The notes beneath the pieces are model-generated. The model had not been told where the DNA came from. It made no database searches and worked only from the letters and a program-made list of their open reading frames with translations. This document shows positions 8,921-17,421 of a DNA stretch of 64,000 nucleotides, piece by piece (position 1 is the first letter of the stretch; every line of letters starts with the position of its first letter). The position numbers and the translations under genes were made by a program. Source of the DNA: Acidobacteriota bacterium (GTDB taxonomy: Bacteria; Acidobacteriota; Terriglobia; Terriglobales; Acidobacteriaceae); contig JAJYVF010000007.1 in the NCBI GenBank assembly GCA_021792135.1, positions 62,001 through 126,000 of the forward strand, in the 5' to 3' direction.

Positions 8921-9700
8921 ATGACACACCTGATTCCCGTCGCAGCGCTGTTTTTCTTCCAGGACGCCAACGCGGCCGCTCCGCCGCCGGTGAATAACGG
9001 CAGTGCGATCATGGAGATGCTCCAGAACAGCGGCCCGGTCGCGATGACCGTGCTGGGGGTGCTCCTGGTGGCGAGCATCTTCTCCTGGGCCATCATCCTG
9101 GGAAAATGGACCAGCTTCCGCCGCGCCCGCGTGCAAAGCCGCCGCTTCCTTCGTGCCTTCCGCAAAGCCACGCGCCTGCAGGAGATCGCCACCGTCAGCG
9201 AGCAGTTCAAGCCCAGCCCCCTGGTGAACGTCTTCGATGAGGTTTATGAGACCTACCGGCGTCAGAGCGGCGGCTATGGTCCACCAAGCAATATTACGGC
9301 TCTGGAGCGCGCCGCCCAGACGGCATCCAGCGAGACCCTCACTGCCATGGAACAGCGCCTGACCTGGCTGGCCAGCATCGGCGCCATTTCGCCCTTCATC
9401 GGCCTCTTCGGCACCATCATGGGCATCGTGGATGCCTTCCATGGACTGGGTATGGAGGGCACCGCGACCCTGCGGGCCGTGGCTCCGGGCGTCTCCGAAG
9501 CCCTGATCACCACGGCGGCCGGCCTGCTGGTCGCCATCCCCGCCGTCATCGCCTACAACCAGTTCACCGCCAGCTGCCGCGACTTCGCGGCGCGCATGGA
9601 CGATTTCGCCCGCGAACTGCTGAACAGCATGGAAGAAGTCGCGCTCCGCCCCGATCAGGATCCGGTAGAAAGGGAAACTGCCCGTGGCATTCACCACTAG
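8921..9700 (+). CDS. exbB: MotA/TolQ/ExbB family proton channel protein
   Basis: Inner-membrane stator subunit that uses the proton gradient to energise an outer-membrane process through TonB or TolA. The 259-aa protein has a periplasmic N-terminus with a first hydrophobic stretch, a helix around VAMTVLGVLLVASIFSWAI, a cytoplasmic loop, and the paired helices IGAISPFIGLFGTIMGIVD and ALITTAAGLLVAIPAVI that form the proton path. The first 20 residues (LIPVAALFFFQDANAA) resemble a signal sequence, unusual for TolQ but seen in some ExbB proteins. It overlaps the next gene by 17 bases. TonB or TolA and the receptor are not in the window, so Ton versus Tol cannot be settled. Confidence 0.92.
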   Translation: MTHLIPVAALFFFQDANAAAPPPVNNGSAIMEMLQNSGPVAMTVLGVLLVASIFSWAIILGKWTSFRRARVQSRRFLRAFRKATRLQEIATVSEQFKPSPLVNVFDEVYETYRRQSGGYGPPSNITALERAAQTASSETLTAMEQRLTWLASIGAISPFIGLFGTIMGIVDAFHGLGMEGTATLRAVAPGVSEALITTAAGLLVAIPAVIAYNQFTASCRDFAARMDDFARELLNSMEEVALRPDQDPVERETARGIHH

Positions 9701-10109
9701 GAGCGGCCACACCCAGACGGCTCTGGCGGAAATCAACATCACGCCGCTGGTCGACGTGGTTCTGGTCCTGCTGGTCATCTTCATGCTGACCGCGCCCGTG
9801 CTGCAGTCCGGCATTCAGGTCAACGTGCCGAAGACCAAAACGGTACGCGAGATCACCGAGCAGCGCACGGTGGTGACAATCGACAGGGATCAGCAGGTCT
9901 TCATCAACGACAAGCCGGTCAACCTGAACGCTCTGCCGAATATCCTGCGCTCGCAGAGCTCCGACACCGCGCATCAGGTGATCTACCTGCGCGCCGACCA
10001 GTCGGTTTCCTTCGGCGCCTTCGCCACGGTGATGGACGCGGTGAAGCAGGCAGGCATCACCAACGTGAGCATCGTCACGCAGCCCGCGAGTAAGGCGCGC
10101 CCAAACTAG
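9684..10109 (+). CDS. exbD: ExbD/TolR family biopolymer transport protein
   Basis: Partner of the ExbB-like protein. 141 aa, GTG start inside the 3' end of exbB. The single N-terminal helix carries the proton-accepting aspartate: INITPLVDVVLVLLVIFML, near residue 26. The rest is the periplasmic domain (QVFINDKPVNLNALPNIL, then VIYLRADQSVSFGAFATVM). The overlapping start implies coupled translation and a fixed subunit ratio. Its TAG stop touches the stop codon of the convergent M20 peptidase gene with no intervening base. Confidence 0.93.
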   Translation: MAFTTRSGHTQTALAEINITPLVDVVLVLLVIFMLTAPVLQSGIQVNVPKTKTVREITEQRTVVTIDRDQQVFINDKPVNLNALPNILRSQSSDTAHQVIYLRADQSVSFGAFATVMDAVKQAGITNVSIVTQPASKARPN

Positions 10110-11594
10110 TTACCGGCTCAGGCTCGCGCTCTGAGCCTGGCTCGGCGACGTCCCTCCCGCCACCATTGGAATGAACTGATACCAGAACTGCACGCCCTTC
10201 CAGAAGGAAGTCTCCGGCAGCCGCTCGTCCCTGCCGTGCGCGCGGACATCGTTCGTTTCCAGCTCAATCGCTGACCAGTTGTAGGTCGGGATTCCCGCGG
10301 CGTTGGTGTAGACGCTGTCGGAGGCGCCCGCCGCCATGTCAGGTACCACAGGCGTTCCGGGCCAGTAGACGGCGGCCAGCTTATCGAGCGGCTGCATCAC
10401 CTCGGGCTTGAGCGCAACGGGCGGCAGAGCTTTCGCCCTGGGTGCCGAGGGATAGATTTCGCCCGAGTCGCTGACGTAGTTCACGGTGATCTTCGGATCG
10501 TCGATGACGCGGATCAGGTCCTGGCGCACCTCTTCGCGCGAGTGGCCGGGCAGGATGCGGCAGTTGACGTTGGCCTGCGCCATGCCCGGAAGCGCGTTGT
10601 TGGCGTGCCCGGCGAGCAGACGCGTGGCCACGCAGGTGGTGCGGATGGCGGCATTCCACTCGGGGTTTCGGGAGAGGCGCGCGATGGCGGACCCGTCGGG
10701 AGGCGTGGCGAGCATCGCCTTCATGTCCTCGCCATTCTGCCCCGTCTCGATGGTGCTGAGCTTCCCGAAATAAGCGCGGGTGATGGCGTTCAACTCGAAG
10801 GGAAACTCGTAGTGCTGCAGCCGCTGGAGCGCGTCGGCGAGATGATAGATGGCATTGTCGGGCACCGGCAGCGAGCTGTGCCCGCCCGGATTGGTGGTGA
10901 TGAGTTGGTAGTCGGCATAGAGCTTCTCGCTGGCGTCGACGTCGGCCGTGATGGCTTTGCCGTTCTGCAGATCGACTCCGCCGCCGTCGGGATTGAAGGC
11001 GAATGCGGCCCGCACCAGATCCGGATGGTTGTCGAGCAGCCAGTGCACGCCGTTTGACTCGCCGCCTTCCTCGTCGGCCGTGAGCGCGAGGATGAGATCG
11101 CGGTCCGGACGGAAGCCCGCTTTGTGCAGGCGAATGAAGGTGGTGACCAGAATTGCATCGCAGTCCTTCATATCCTGCGTGCCGCGACCGTAGTAGAAGC
11201 CGTCCTTCTCGACGAACTGAAACGGGTCGGTCGTCCAGTCCTCGCGCCGGGCTTCGACCACGTCGAGATGACCGATGATGAGAACGGGCGGGTGTGCGCC
11301 GGTGCCGCGATAGCGCACCACCAGGTTCTCCTTGCGGTCATTGGGGCCGCCGAGATAAATGTCGCTCGCGGGAAAGCCCGCATCGAGAAAACGCTGCTGC
11401 ATGGCTCGCGAAGCGGCGCTCACGCTGCCCACCGAATCCGTGGTGTTGATCTCGATTAGCTGGCGGAAGATGCCGAGAGCCAGATCTTTCGCCGCGGCAT
11501 CGGGCTCGGGCCAGCTCTGCGCCGACTGCGCGGCGGCACAGGACGCCGTAACTGAAGCGACCGCAACGAAAGCTGCGAGGCGATTGCGTTTCAA
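10110..11594 (-). CDS. Secreted M20 family metallopeptidase
   Basis: Zinc-dependent exopeptidase or amidohydrolase of the M20/ArgE/DapE type. Metal ligands are visible in order: IIGHLDVVEA (His and Asp), YGRGTQDMKDCDA (bridging Asp), ALTADEEGGES (catalytic and ligand Glu pair), FNPDGGGVD, and a C-terminal His near DVRAHGRDER. The dimerisation insert lies between. I chose the TTG at 11594 (MKRNRLAAFVAVASV) because AGGAG sits seven bases before it and it begins a clean signal peptide with a cut near AAAQS; an upstream TTG at 11624 adds ten residues. 494 aa is normal for the family. The substrate is not predictable. Confidence 0.92.
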   Translation of the reverse strand: MKRNRLAAFVAVASVTASCAAAQSAQSWPEPDAAAKDLALGIFRQLIEINTTDSVGSVSAASRAMQQRFLDAGFPASDIYLGGPNDRKENLVVRYRGTGAHPPVLIIGHLDVVEARREDWTTDPFQFVEKDGFYYGRGTQDMKDCDAILVTTFIRLHKAGFRPDRDLILALTADEEGGESNGVHWLLDNHPDLVRAAFAFNPDGGGVDLQNGKAITADVDASEKLYADYQLITTNPGGHSSLPVPDNAIYHLADALQRLQHYEFPFELNAITRAYFGKLSTIETGQNGEDMKAMLATPPDGSAIARLSRNPEWNAAIRTTCVATRLLAGHANNALPGMAQANVNCRILPGHSREEVRQDLIRVIDDPKITVNYVSDSGEIYPSAPRAKALPPVALKPEVMQPLDKLAAVYWPGTPVVPDMAAGASDSVYTNAAGIPTYNWSAIELETNDVRAHGRDERLPETSFWKGVQFWYQFIPMVAGGTSPSQAQSASLSR

Positions 11595-11740
11595 TGCATT
11601 TCTCCTGGCGTGGTTGAAAAACAAGGTATCAGATTCGCTCGCACGCAGCGGCTGGCGCTTCTCCGTACCGCCGGCTCCCTGGCGAAGCCATCCACATTTG
11701 CGTAAGCTGTTCTCGGGAGCGGAACCTGGAGGAATCGGGC

Positions 11741-13798
11741 GTGAATTGTAGATGGACGAGAAGTCTGACCGGTGGAATCATGGCCGGGGCGATGCTGATG
11801 AGTACTGCGCTGGCGCAACCGGACACCGGTGGATTTGTGAACACGCTGATGCCGCAGCCGGCGCACATGACCGTGCAAACCGGACGGCTGACCATTGGCG
11901 CTGCCTTCACGGTCAGCACCGATAAATTCCGCGACGACCGGCTGGACGGGGCGATCGAATGGTCTCTGCAGCGGCTGAAAATGCAGACCGGCATCGTTTT
12001 TCCCGCTGCTCCGGCCGGCACGGCAGGCACGCTCGTTGTTTCCGTGGATGGCCCCGGTGAGGCGGTGCAGGGTCCGGACGAGAACGAATCCTATTCGCTG
12101 GACATTACTCCCCGGAGCGCCCATCTGCATGCCGCCACCGATGTGGGCGCGATGCGCGGCCTCGAGACCCTGCTGCAGCTGGTGCAGTCCGACGGCCAGG
12201 GCTTCTGGTTGCCGGCGGTTTCCATTCAGGATTCACCGCGCTTCCGGTGGCGCGGGCTGATGATCGACTGCTCGCGGCATTTCGAACCGATGGGCGTAAT
12301 TGAACGAACGCTCGACGGCATGGCCGCGGTAAAGATGAATGTCTTCCACTGGCATCTCAGCGACGACCAGGGCTTCCGCATCGAGAGCAAGGTCTTCCCG
12401 AAGCTCACCGAGCTTGGTTCCGATGGGATGTACTACACCCAGGAGCAGGCCAGGGAGGTCGTTGCCTACGCAGGCAGTCTGGGCATTCGCGTGGTTCCCG
12501 AGTTCGATATGCCGGGGCACAGCACCTCGTGGGCCGTGGGCTATCCAGACATCGCCAGCGGCCCCGGCCCGTTTTCGATCGAGCGGCACTTCGGCATCTT
12601 CAACCCGGTGATGGATCCTACCCGGGAAAGCACCTACGAGTTCCTCGACAAATTTGTCGCAGAAATGGCGACAATTTTCCCCGATCCCTACATGCACATC
12701 GGCGGCGACGAAAACAACGGGGTCGAGTGGAAGCAGAACCCGCGCATTCAGACCTTTATGCGCGAGCACAGCCTGAAGGACACGGCCGCGCTCCAGGCCT
12801 ATTTTAATCAAAAACTGTTACTGATTCTGACCAGGCACGGCAAGAAGATGATCGGGTGGGATGAAGTGCTGACCCCCGGCCTGCCGAAGGATGTCGTGGT
12901 GCAGTCGTGGCGCGGCTTCGACTCGCTCGCGGCCGGCGCGAAACAGGGTTACAGCGGCATTCTCTCGGCCGGATATTATCTCAACCAGATGGATTCCGCG
13001 GCGGACCATTACCGCGTGGATCCGCTGCCCGCAAGCACCACCCTGACACCGGAGGAACAGACCCGCATCCTGGGCGGCGAGGCCTGCATGTGGGGCGAGT
13101 ATGTCGATCCGCAGATCATCGACTCGCGCATCTGGCCCCGTACCGCCGCCATTGCCGAGCGGCTGTGGTCGCCGCGTTCCGTGGACAACATCGACGACAT
13201 GTACCGTCGACTGTGGGTTGAGTCGCTGCGGCTGGAAGAACTGGGGCTGACGCACATCTCCCAGAAGGATGTCAGTCTCAGGGCGCTGGCCGGAACGCAG
13301 AACATCGACGCCCTGCTGCCGCTCGCCTCGGTGCTGCAGCCGGTGACCTTCGACACGCAGGACGCCTACACGGAAAGCCACGACATAACGACGCAGACCC
13401 CGCCCGATACGCTGGAGTTCGCTCTGCCTCCCGATCCGCCGTCGCGGCATGATTTTGCCGAGATGGTCAGCACGTTCCTCCAGGACCCTGTGAGAAATAC
13501 GAGTGAAGGAGCCGCGCTGGAGGCGATGTTCCGTTCCTGGACGGGGAACCAGCCTGGACTGATCGAGCTGATGAGCGGCTCGCCGCTGCTCTCCGAAGCC
13601 ATACCCCGCGCCGAGCAGCTCCTGCAACTGGGAACGATGGGGATCGAGGCGGTCTCCTATCTCTCTACGGGCACGCCTGCTCCGCCGGGATGGAAGGCAC
13701 GCCAGGTCGCCATCCTGGACCAGGCAGAACAGCCGACCGCGCTGGTGCGGTTCACCGTGCTGAAACCGCTGCGCGACATGGTGGACGAAGTGAAGTAG
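11741..13798 (+). CDS. Beta-N-acetylhexosaminidase, glycoside hydrolase family 20
   Basis: Removes terminal N-acetylglucosamine or N-acetylgalactosamine from glycans or chito-oligomers. 685 aa, GTG start with GGAGG eight bases before it, and an N-terminal signal peptide (GIMAGAMLMSTALAQ). The GH20b domain covers about residues 30-155 and the (beta/alpha)8 barrel about 160-500. The catalytic pair Asp323-Glu324 is in HIGGDENNG, and substrate residues appear in FHWHLSDDQGFR. A C-terminal extension of about 150 residues has no domain I recognise. The gene is monocistronic: it diverges from the M20 gene and is closed by a terminator. Periplasmic or secreted chitin or peptidoglycan scavenging is likely. 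Confidence 0.95.
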   Translation: MNCRWTRSLTGGIMAGAMLMSTALAQPDTGGFVNTLMPQPAHMTVQTGRLTIGAAFTVSTDKFRDDRLDGAIEWSLQRLKMQTGIVFPAAPAGTAGTLVVSVDGPGEAVQGPDENESYSLDITPRSAHLHAATDVGAMRGLETLLQLVQSDGQGFWLPAVSIQDSPRFRWRGLMIDCSRHFEPMGVIERTLDGMAAVKMNVFHWHLSDDQGFRIESKVFPKLTELGSDGMYYTQEQAREVVAYAGSLGIRVVPEFDMPGHSTSWAVGYPDIASGPGPFSIERHFGIFNPVMDPTRESTYEFLDKFVAEMATIFPDPYMHIGGDENNGVEWKQNPRIQTFMREHSLKDTAALQAYFNQKLLLILTRHGKKMIGWDEVLTPGLPKDVVVQSWRGFDSLAAGAKQGYSGILSAGYYLNQMDSAADHYRVDPLPASTTLTPEEQTRILGGEACMWGEYVDPQIIDSRIWPRTAAIAERLWSPRSVDNIDDMYRRLWVESLRLEELGLTHISQKDVSLRALAGTQNIDALLPLASVLQPVTFDTQDAYTESHDITTQTPPDTLEFALPPDPPSRHDFAEMVSTFLQDPVRNTSEGAALEAMFRSWTGNQPGLIELMSGSPLLSEAIPRAEQLLQLGTMGIEAVSYLSTGTPAPPGWKARQVAILDQAEQPTALVRFTVLKPLRDMVDEVK

Positions 13799-13816
13799 GA
13801 CGGGGACTCAGGAAAC

Positions 13817-13855
13817 GGCGCCCAGCGCAGAGAATTTGTCCGGGCGCCTTCTCTT
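13817..13855 (+). terminator. Terminator after the hexosaminidase gene
   Basis: GGCGCCC (13817-13823) pairs with GGGCGCC (13842-13848), followed by TTCTCTT. It lies between two convergent genes and could serve both directions. Confidence 0.7.
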
Positions 13856-13864
13856 GGCCTGGGC

Positions 13865-14977
13865 TTAGACGATCCAGCCGCCGCCTGCCACCTCGTCGCC
13901 GTCGTAGAAGACGGCCGCCTGGCCGGGGGTGACGGCGCGCTGCGGCTCTTCAAAGATGGCTTCGACTTCGCCCAGGCCGCTGTTGCAGAGGGTTGCCCAG
14001 GCGGGCTCGTGGCGATGGCGGATTTTCGCCCGGACGCGCATCTCGCCTTCGAGACGCGGAATGGAGATCCAGTTGAGATTGCGGGCGCGGAGGGTCTTCG
14101 TCGTCGCCTCGGCGTCGCTGCCCACGGTGACGCGGCGGGTGACGTTGTCAATCTGGATGACGTACCGAGGATCCGGCAAAGCCACTCCGAGACCTTTGCG
14201 CTGGCCGATGGTGAAGTTGTGGATGCCGCTGTGGCGGCCGATGACTTCGCCTGCCGTGGAGACCAGTTCGCCGGCGCTGTCGGGCATCTCGTCGTTCTGC
14301 TCGCTGAGATAAGCGGAGATGAAGCGCTTGTAGTCCCCACCAGGGATGAAGCAGATCTCCTGCGAGTCGGGCTTCACGGCGATGGCGAGGCCGTAGTGCG
14401 CGGCCAGTTCGCGGACTTCGGGCTTGCGATAGCCGCCGAGGGGAAAGAGCGTGCGCGAAAGCTGCTCCTGCGTCAGACCGAAGAGGAAATACGTCTGGTC
14501 CTTGGCCCGGTCGGCGGAACGGCTGAGAATCCAGCGGCCGCGCGCGGGGTCGTACTCGTTGCGCGCGTAGTGGCCGGTGGCGATGCGGTCGGCGCCGATC
14601 TGGCGGGCGCGGACGAGAAGCTGATCGAACTTGAGGTGGTTGTTGCAAAGCGAGCACGGAATGGGCGTACGGCCCCCGAGATACTCGCGCACGAAGGGCC
14701 GGACCACATCCTGCTCGAAGCGCTCCTCTTCGTTGACGACGTAATACGGGATGCCCAGAGCCTCGGCGACGCGGCGGGCGTCGTAAACGTCATCGAGCGA
14801 GCAGCAGCGGCCGGTCACCTGTTCCGGCATGCCCTCCTTGCCTGCGAGGCGGCGCTGGTTCCAGAGCTGCAGCGTGAGCCCGACCAGATCGTACCCCTCG
14901 GCGCACAGCATGGCGGCAACGGTTGACGAGTCGACTCCGCCGGACATGGCTACGGCGATGGTGTTGTTGAAGGACAT
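13865..14977 (-). CDS. mnmA: tRNA-specific 2-thiouridylase MnmA
   Basis: Thiolates U34 of Glu, Gln and Lys tRNAs. The ATP-binding PP-loop SGGVDSS is at residues 12-18. The two catalytic cysteines are Cys111 (SLCNNHLKF) and Cys208 ([10 protein letters not shown]). The C-terminal beta-barrel ends with [17 protein letters not shown]. 370 aa is the usual length. It stands alone, convergent with the hexosaminidase gene, and the start ATG giving [14 protein letters not shown] is clear. Confidence 0.97.
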   Translation of the reverse strand: MSFNNTIAVAMSGGVDSSTVAAMLCAEGYDLVGLTLQLWNQRRLAGKEGMPEQVTGRCCSLDDVYDARRVAEALGIPYYVVNEEERFEQDVVRPFVREYLGGRTPIPCSLCNNHLKFDQLLVRARQIGADRIATGHYARNEYDPARGRWILSRSADRAKDQTYFLFGLTQEQLSRTLFPLGGYRKPEVRELAAHYGLAIAVKPDSQEICFIPGGDYKRFISAYLSEQNDEMPDSAGELVSTAGEVIGRHSGIHNFTIGQRKGLGVALPDPRYVIQIDNVTRRVTVGSDAEATTKTLRARNLNWISIPRLEGEMRVRAKIRHRHEPAWATLCNSGLGEVEAIFEEPQRAVTPGQAAVFYDGDEVAGGGWIV

Positions 14978-15094
14978 AACCGCCTGTTACCAGTATGACA
15001 GGGACGGGCGGTCCGGACTTCCCGGCAAGGGCAGGACTCCGCAGCCCAACCTCGATCACCTGCGGCGCATCCATCGGCGGCAACCTTTGTCGAG

Positions 15095-15274
15095 CTACAT
15101 GGGCAGCGAATCGGCGGATTCCTGGCGAGGGGCTTCGTCTTCCGGACCGGGGAGCAAAATATGCATCTCCAGCAGCAGGGCGCGATCTTGCTCCGTAAAC
15201 AGTTCCGCTTCCTGCTGCTCGACCCAGGCCTGCCTCGGCTCCCGCCAGGCACCAATGAATAACCGCACCCTCAT
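15095..15274 (-). CDS. Short hypothetical protein (59 aa)
   Basis: A short reading frame starting MRVRLFIGAWREPRQ and ending ADSLPM. Its codons are G/C-rich in third position like those of neighbouring genes, and the middle (EQQEAELFTEQDRALLLEM) reads as an amphipathic acidic helix. It follows the SDR gene on the same strand by 74 bases. I do not recognise the family. Coding is supported only by composition and by a plausible soluble sequence. Confidence 0.45.
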   Translation of the reverse strand: MRVRLFIGAWREPRQAWVEQQEAELFTEQDRALLLEMHILLPGPEDEAPRQESADSLPM

Positions 15275-15348
15275 ACTTCTTTAGACGTTGCAGTTTCGGG
15301 TTAGATCCCCTTTCCGGGAGATCCGGAAAGTACCGAGGCAGCCCCTGC

Positions 15349-16125
15349 TTACTGATTCACGCCGCTGGCGAGGAAACCGCCATCGACCACCAGCACCTGA
15401 CCGGTCACGAACGACGCCGCATCGGAAGCCAGAAAGACAGCCGCTCCGATCAGCTCCTCGGTTTTGCCGAAGCGGCCCATGGGCGTGCGCATCAGCAACT
15501 CCTGGCCGCGGGGCGTATTGTCGAGCAGATCGGCGTTGAGCGCGGTGCGGAATACGCCGGGAGCAATGGCATTGACCAGCACGCCCTTCTTCGACCACTC
15601 GACCGCGAGCGAGCGCGTGAGCGATGCGACCGCGGCCTTGCTGGCGGCGTAGGCGGCGACTTCCGTGAGGGCGACGAAGGAGTTGAGCGAAGCGATGTTG
15701 ATGATGCGCCCGTAACCGCGTTCCAGCATGTGCGCTCCGAAGACCTGGCAGGCGCGGAGGGTTCCGGTGAGGTTGGTGTCGATGATGTCGCGCCACTCGT
15801 CTTCAGGAAAGGTGAGGGTGGGGGCCCGCCGGATCTTGCCCGCGCAGTTCACGAGGATCTCGGCTTTGCCGAAGCGCGCCACGGTTTGGGCAAGCAGGCG
15901 GTCGAGCGAGGCGCGGTCCTGCATATCGCAGGTGAGATGAAGAGTCTGGCGGCCGAGGGCCTCGATTTCCGCGGCGGTCTCATCCACCTGCTGCTGGCGG
16001 CGCGAGGAAGCGACGACGTCGGCGCCGGCTTCCGCCAGGCCGATGCTGAGGGCGCGTCCGATGCCGGAGGTGCCTCCGATGACCACCGCGGTTCTGCCCG
16101 TGAGCTGCAATGATGTCAGAGTCAT
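15349..16125 (-). CDS. Short-chain dehydrogenase/reductase in the hexuronate operon (KduD/IdnO-like)
   Basis: 258-aa classical SDR. The nucleotide-binding motif GGTSGIG is at residues 17-23, NCAG near 93, and the catalytic set is Asn118, Ser146, Tyr159 and Lys163. The closest families by feel are 2-deoxy-D-gluconate 3-dehydrogenase (KduD) and gluconate 5-dehydrogenase. Its ATG overlaps the stop of the uxaE gene (ATGA), so it is the last confident gene of the operon. In this context the likely substrate is a hexuronate-derived keto acid such as fructuronate, which it could reduce to mannonate in place of UxuB. The substrate is an inference. Confidence 0.9.
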   Translation of the reverse strand: MTLTSLQLTGRTAVVIGGTSGIGRALSIGLAEAGADVVASSRRQQQVDETAAEIEALGRQTLHLTCDMQDRASLDRLLAQTVARFGKAEILVNCAGKIRRAPTLTFPEDEWRDIIDTNLTGTLRACQVFGAHMLERGYGRIINIASLNSFVALTEVAAYAASKAAVASLTRSLAVEWSKKGVLVNAIAPGVFRTALNADLLDNTPRGQELLMRTPMGRFGKTEELIGAAVFLASDAASFVTGQVLVVDGGFLASGVNQ

Positions 16126-17414
16126 TTCGCCTCCGCGTGCTCGAGAAAGGCTGCCGGCGCGGGCCTGCCCAGAAAGACCGGCGCGATGTGGCGGTCGAAG
16201 AGGTTCTCTGTCACGTTTTTCGCGATCACCGCTTCATTGGCTTCGAGGAGTTCGAGGTAACGGCAGCCCATTCTTGCGGCAATCTTGAAACCAACGTGCA
16301 GAAGCTGGCGGAAGCTGCTGTTGTAGCGCGGCGAATGCGGATCGTGGCGCAGCGCGGAGGTGTACTGCGGCGAGGTCCACGCAGCAACCGTTCCTGGCGC
16401 GGGCAGCTTTGCTGGATTGATATCAATGACAGTTGCGTATGGGCCGCAGAGTTCTTCGCGGTGCGCGTATGCCTCGGTGTAAATCTCCTTGGCCAGCGCC
16501 AGGCCATCGCCGCCGGATTCGGCGAGGCCGATGATCTCTTCGAGCCAGGTGGTGCCGGCGGTCTTGAGGTGGACTCCGGATTGCCTCGCTGCTTCGTGAA
16601 TCGCGGCGTAGATGGAGAACTTGTCGCTGCCGGAGTGCACGCTGAGTTTCAGATTCGCCGGAAGGCCGAGGTTTCGCACGGCCCAGGCGATCGCCGCGAC
16701 ATCGAGCTGAATTTCGCGGCGGAATTGCGCGACATCTCCGGCATAGTCGACGCCCTTGTTGAAACGGCCGGTGAATTTCGGGGCGATGGTCTGGATGGGA
16801 ACACCTTCAGCAGCGATGGCGGCGAGGATGATGAGCAGTTCGGCGGGGGTTTGCGCCGCGTCGGTTTCATCCATAGAGATCTCAGGAATAAAGCTTCCCT
16901 GCCCTTTCGCGTCTTCGATCTTGCGGTAGACGTTGCCTGCCTCCTCGACCGCGAAGAGGAATTTTTCCGCCGTTCGGCGCAGGAGTTCGGGGGTGATCTC
17001 GATGGCTTCGTCGATCCCTTCGAGGCGTAGCGTCCCAATCAGATGCGAATGCCCTTTGACAAACGCGTCGATCGAGTCCGCCGATGCCGGTTTGCCGATC
17101 GAATCAGCCACGTCGATGGTGTAAAAGTCGCAGGAGGCGAGGTAGCGGTCGACGGTGGTCAGATTGATATGGTCGGCATCGCAGAAGTAGGGCTTCGTCC
17201 AGTGGAGCGCCTTCACTGCGGCATCGGCAGCGGCCCGCGTGGACGCAGGCTCGGAGCCGATGAAGTTGTGCTCGCGGTTCGATTTGTTCCAGACAGGGAT
17301 GACTTCCACCCCAGCCTGCTCTGCCAGGATGCAGGCCTGGAGCTGCGCCTTGGCCTGATGGGCGAAGCGGTCGCCCACCCCGATGGAGAATTTGCCGAGT
17401 TCGACGGTGCTCAT
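16122..17414 (-). CDS. uxaE: D-tagaturonate/fructuronate 3-epimerase UxaE
   Basis: Member of the tagaturonate epimerase family, which interconverts D-tagaturonate and D-fructuronate. The 430-aa protein shows family-like stretches: FCDADHINLTTVDRY near residue 85, FYTIDVADSIG, KLSVHSGSDKFSIY near 290 and SPRYNSSFRQLLHVGFKIA near the end. Repeated His and Asp residues fit a metal-dependent epimerase. I chose the ATG at 17414 (MSTVELGKFSIGVGDRF); the open frame upstream lies over the end of the LarA-like gene. It starts seven bases after that gene. With UxaC in the same operon it connects galacturonate to the fructuronate branch. Confidence 0.88.
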   Translation of the reverse strand: MSTVELGKFSIGVGDRFAHQAKAQLQACILAEQAGVEVIPVWNKSNREHNFIGSEPASTRAAADAAVKALHWTKPYFCDADHINLTTVDRYLASCDFYTIDVADSIGKPASADSIDAFVKGHSHLIGTLRLEGIDEAIEITPELLRRTAEKFLFAVEEAGNVYRKIEDAKGQGSFIPEISMDETDAAQTPAELLIILAAIAAEGVPIQTIAPKFTGRFNKGVDYAGDVAQFRREIQLDVAAIAWAVRNLGLPANLKLSVHSGSDKFSIYAAIHEAARQSGVHLKTAGTTWLEEIIGLAESGGDGLALAKEIYTEAYAHREELCGPYATVIDINPAKLPAPGTVAAWTSPQYTSALRHDPHSPRYNSSFRQLLHVGFKIAARMGCRYLELLEANEAVIAKNVTENLFDRHIAPVFLGRPAPAAFLEHAEAK

Positions 17415-17421
17415 AATCTCC

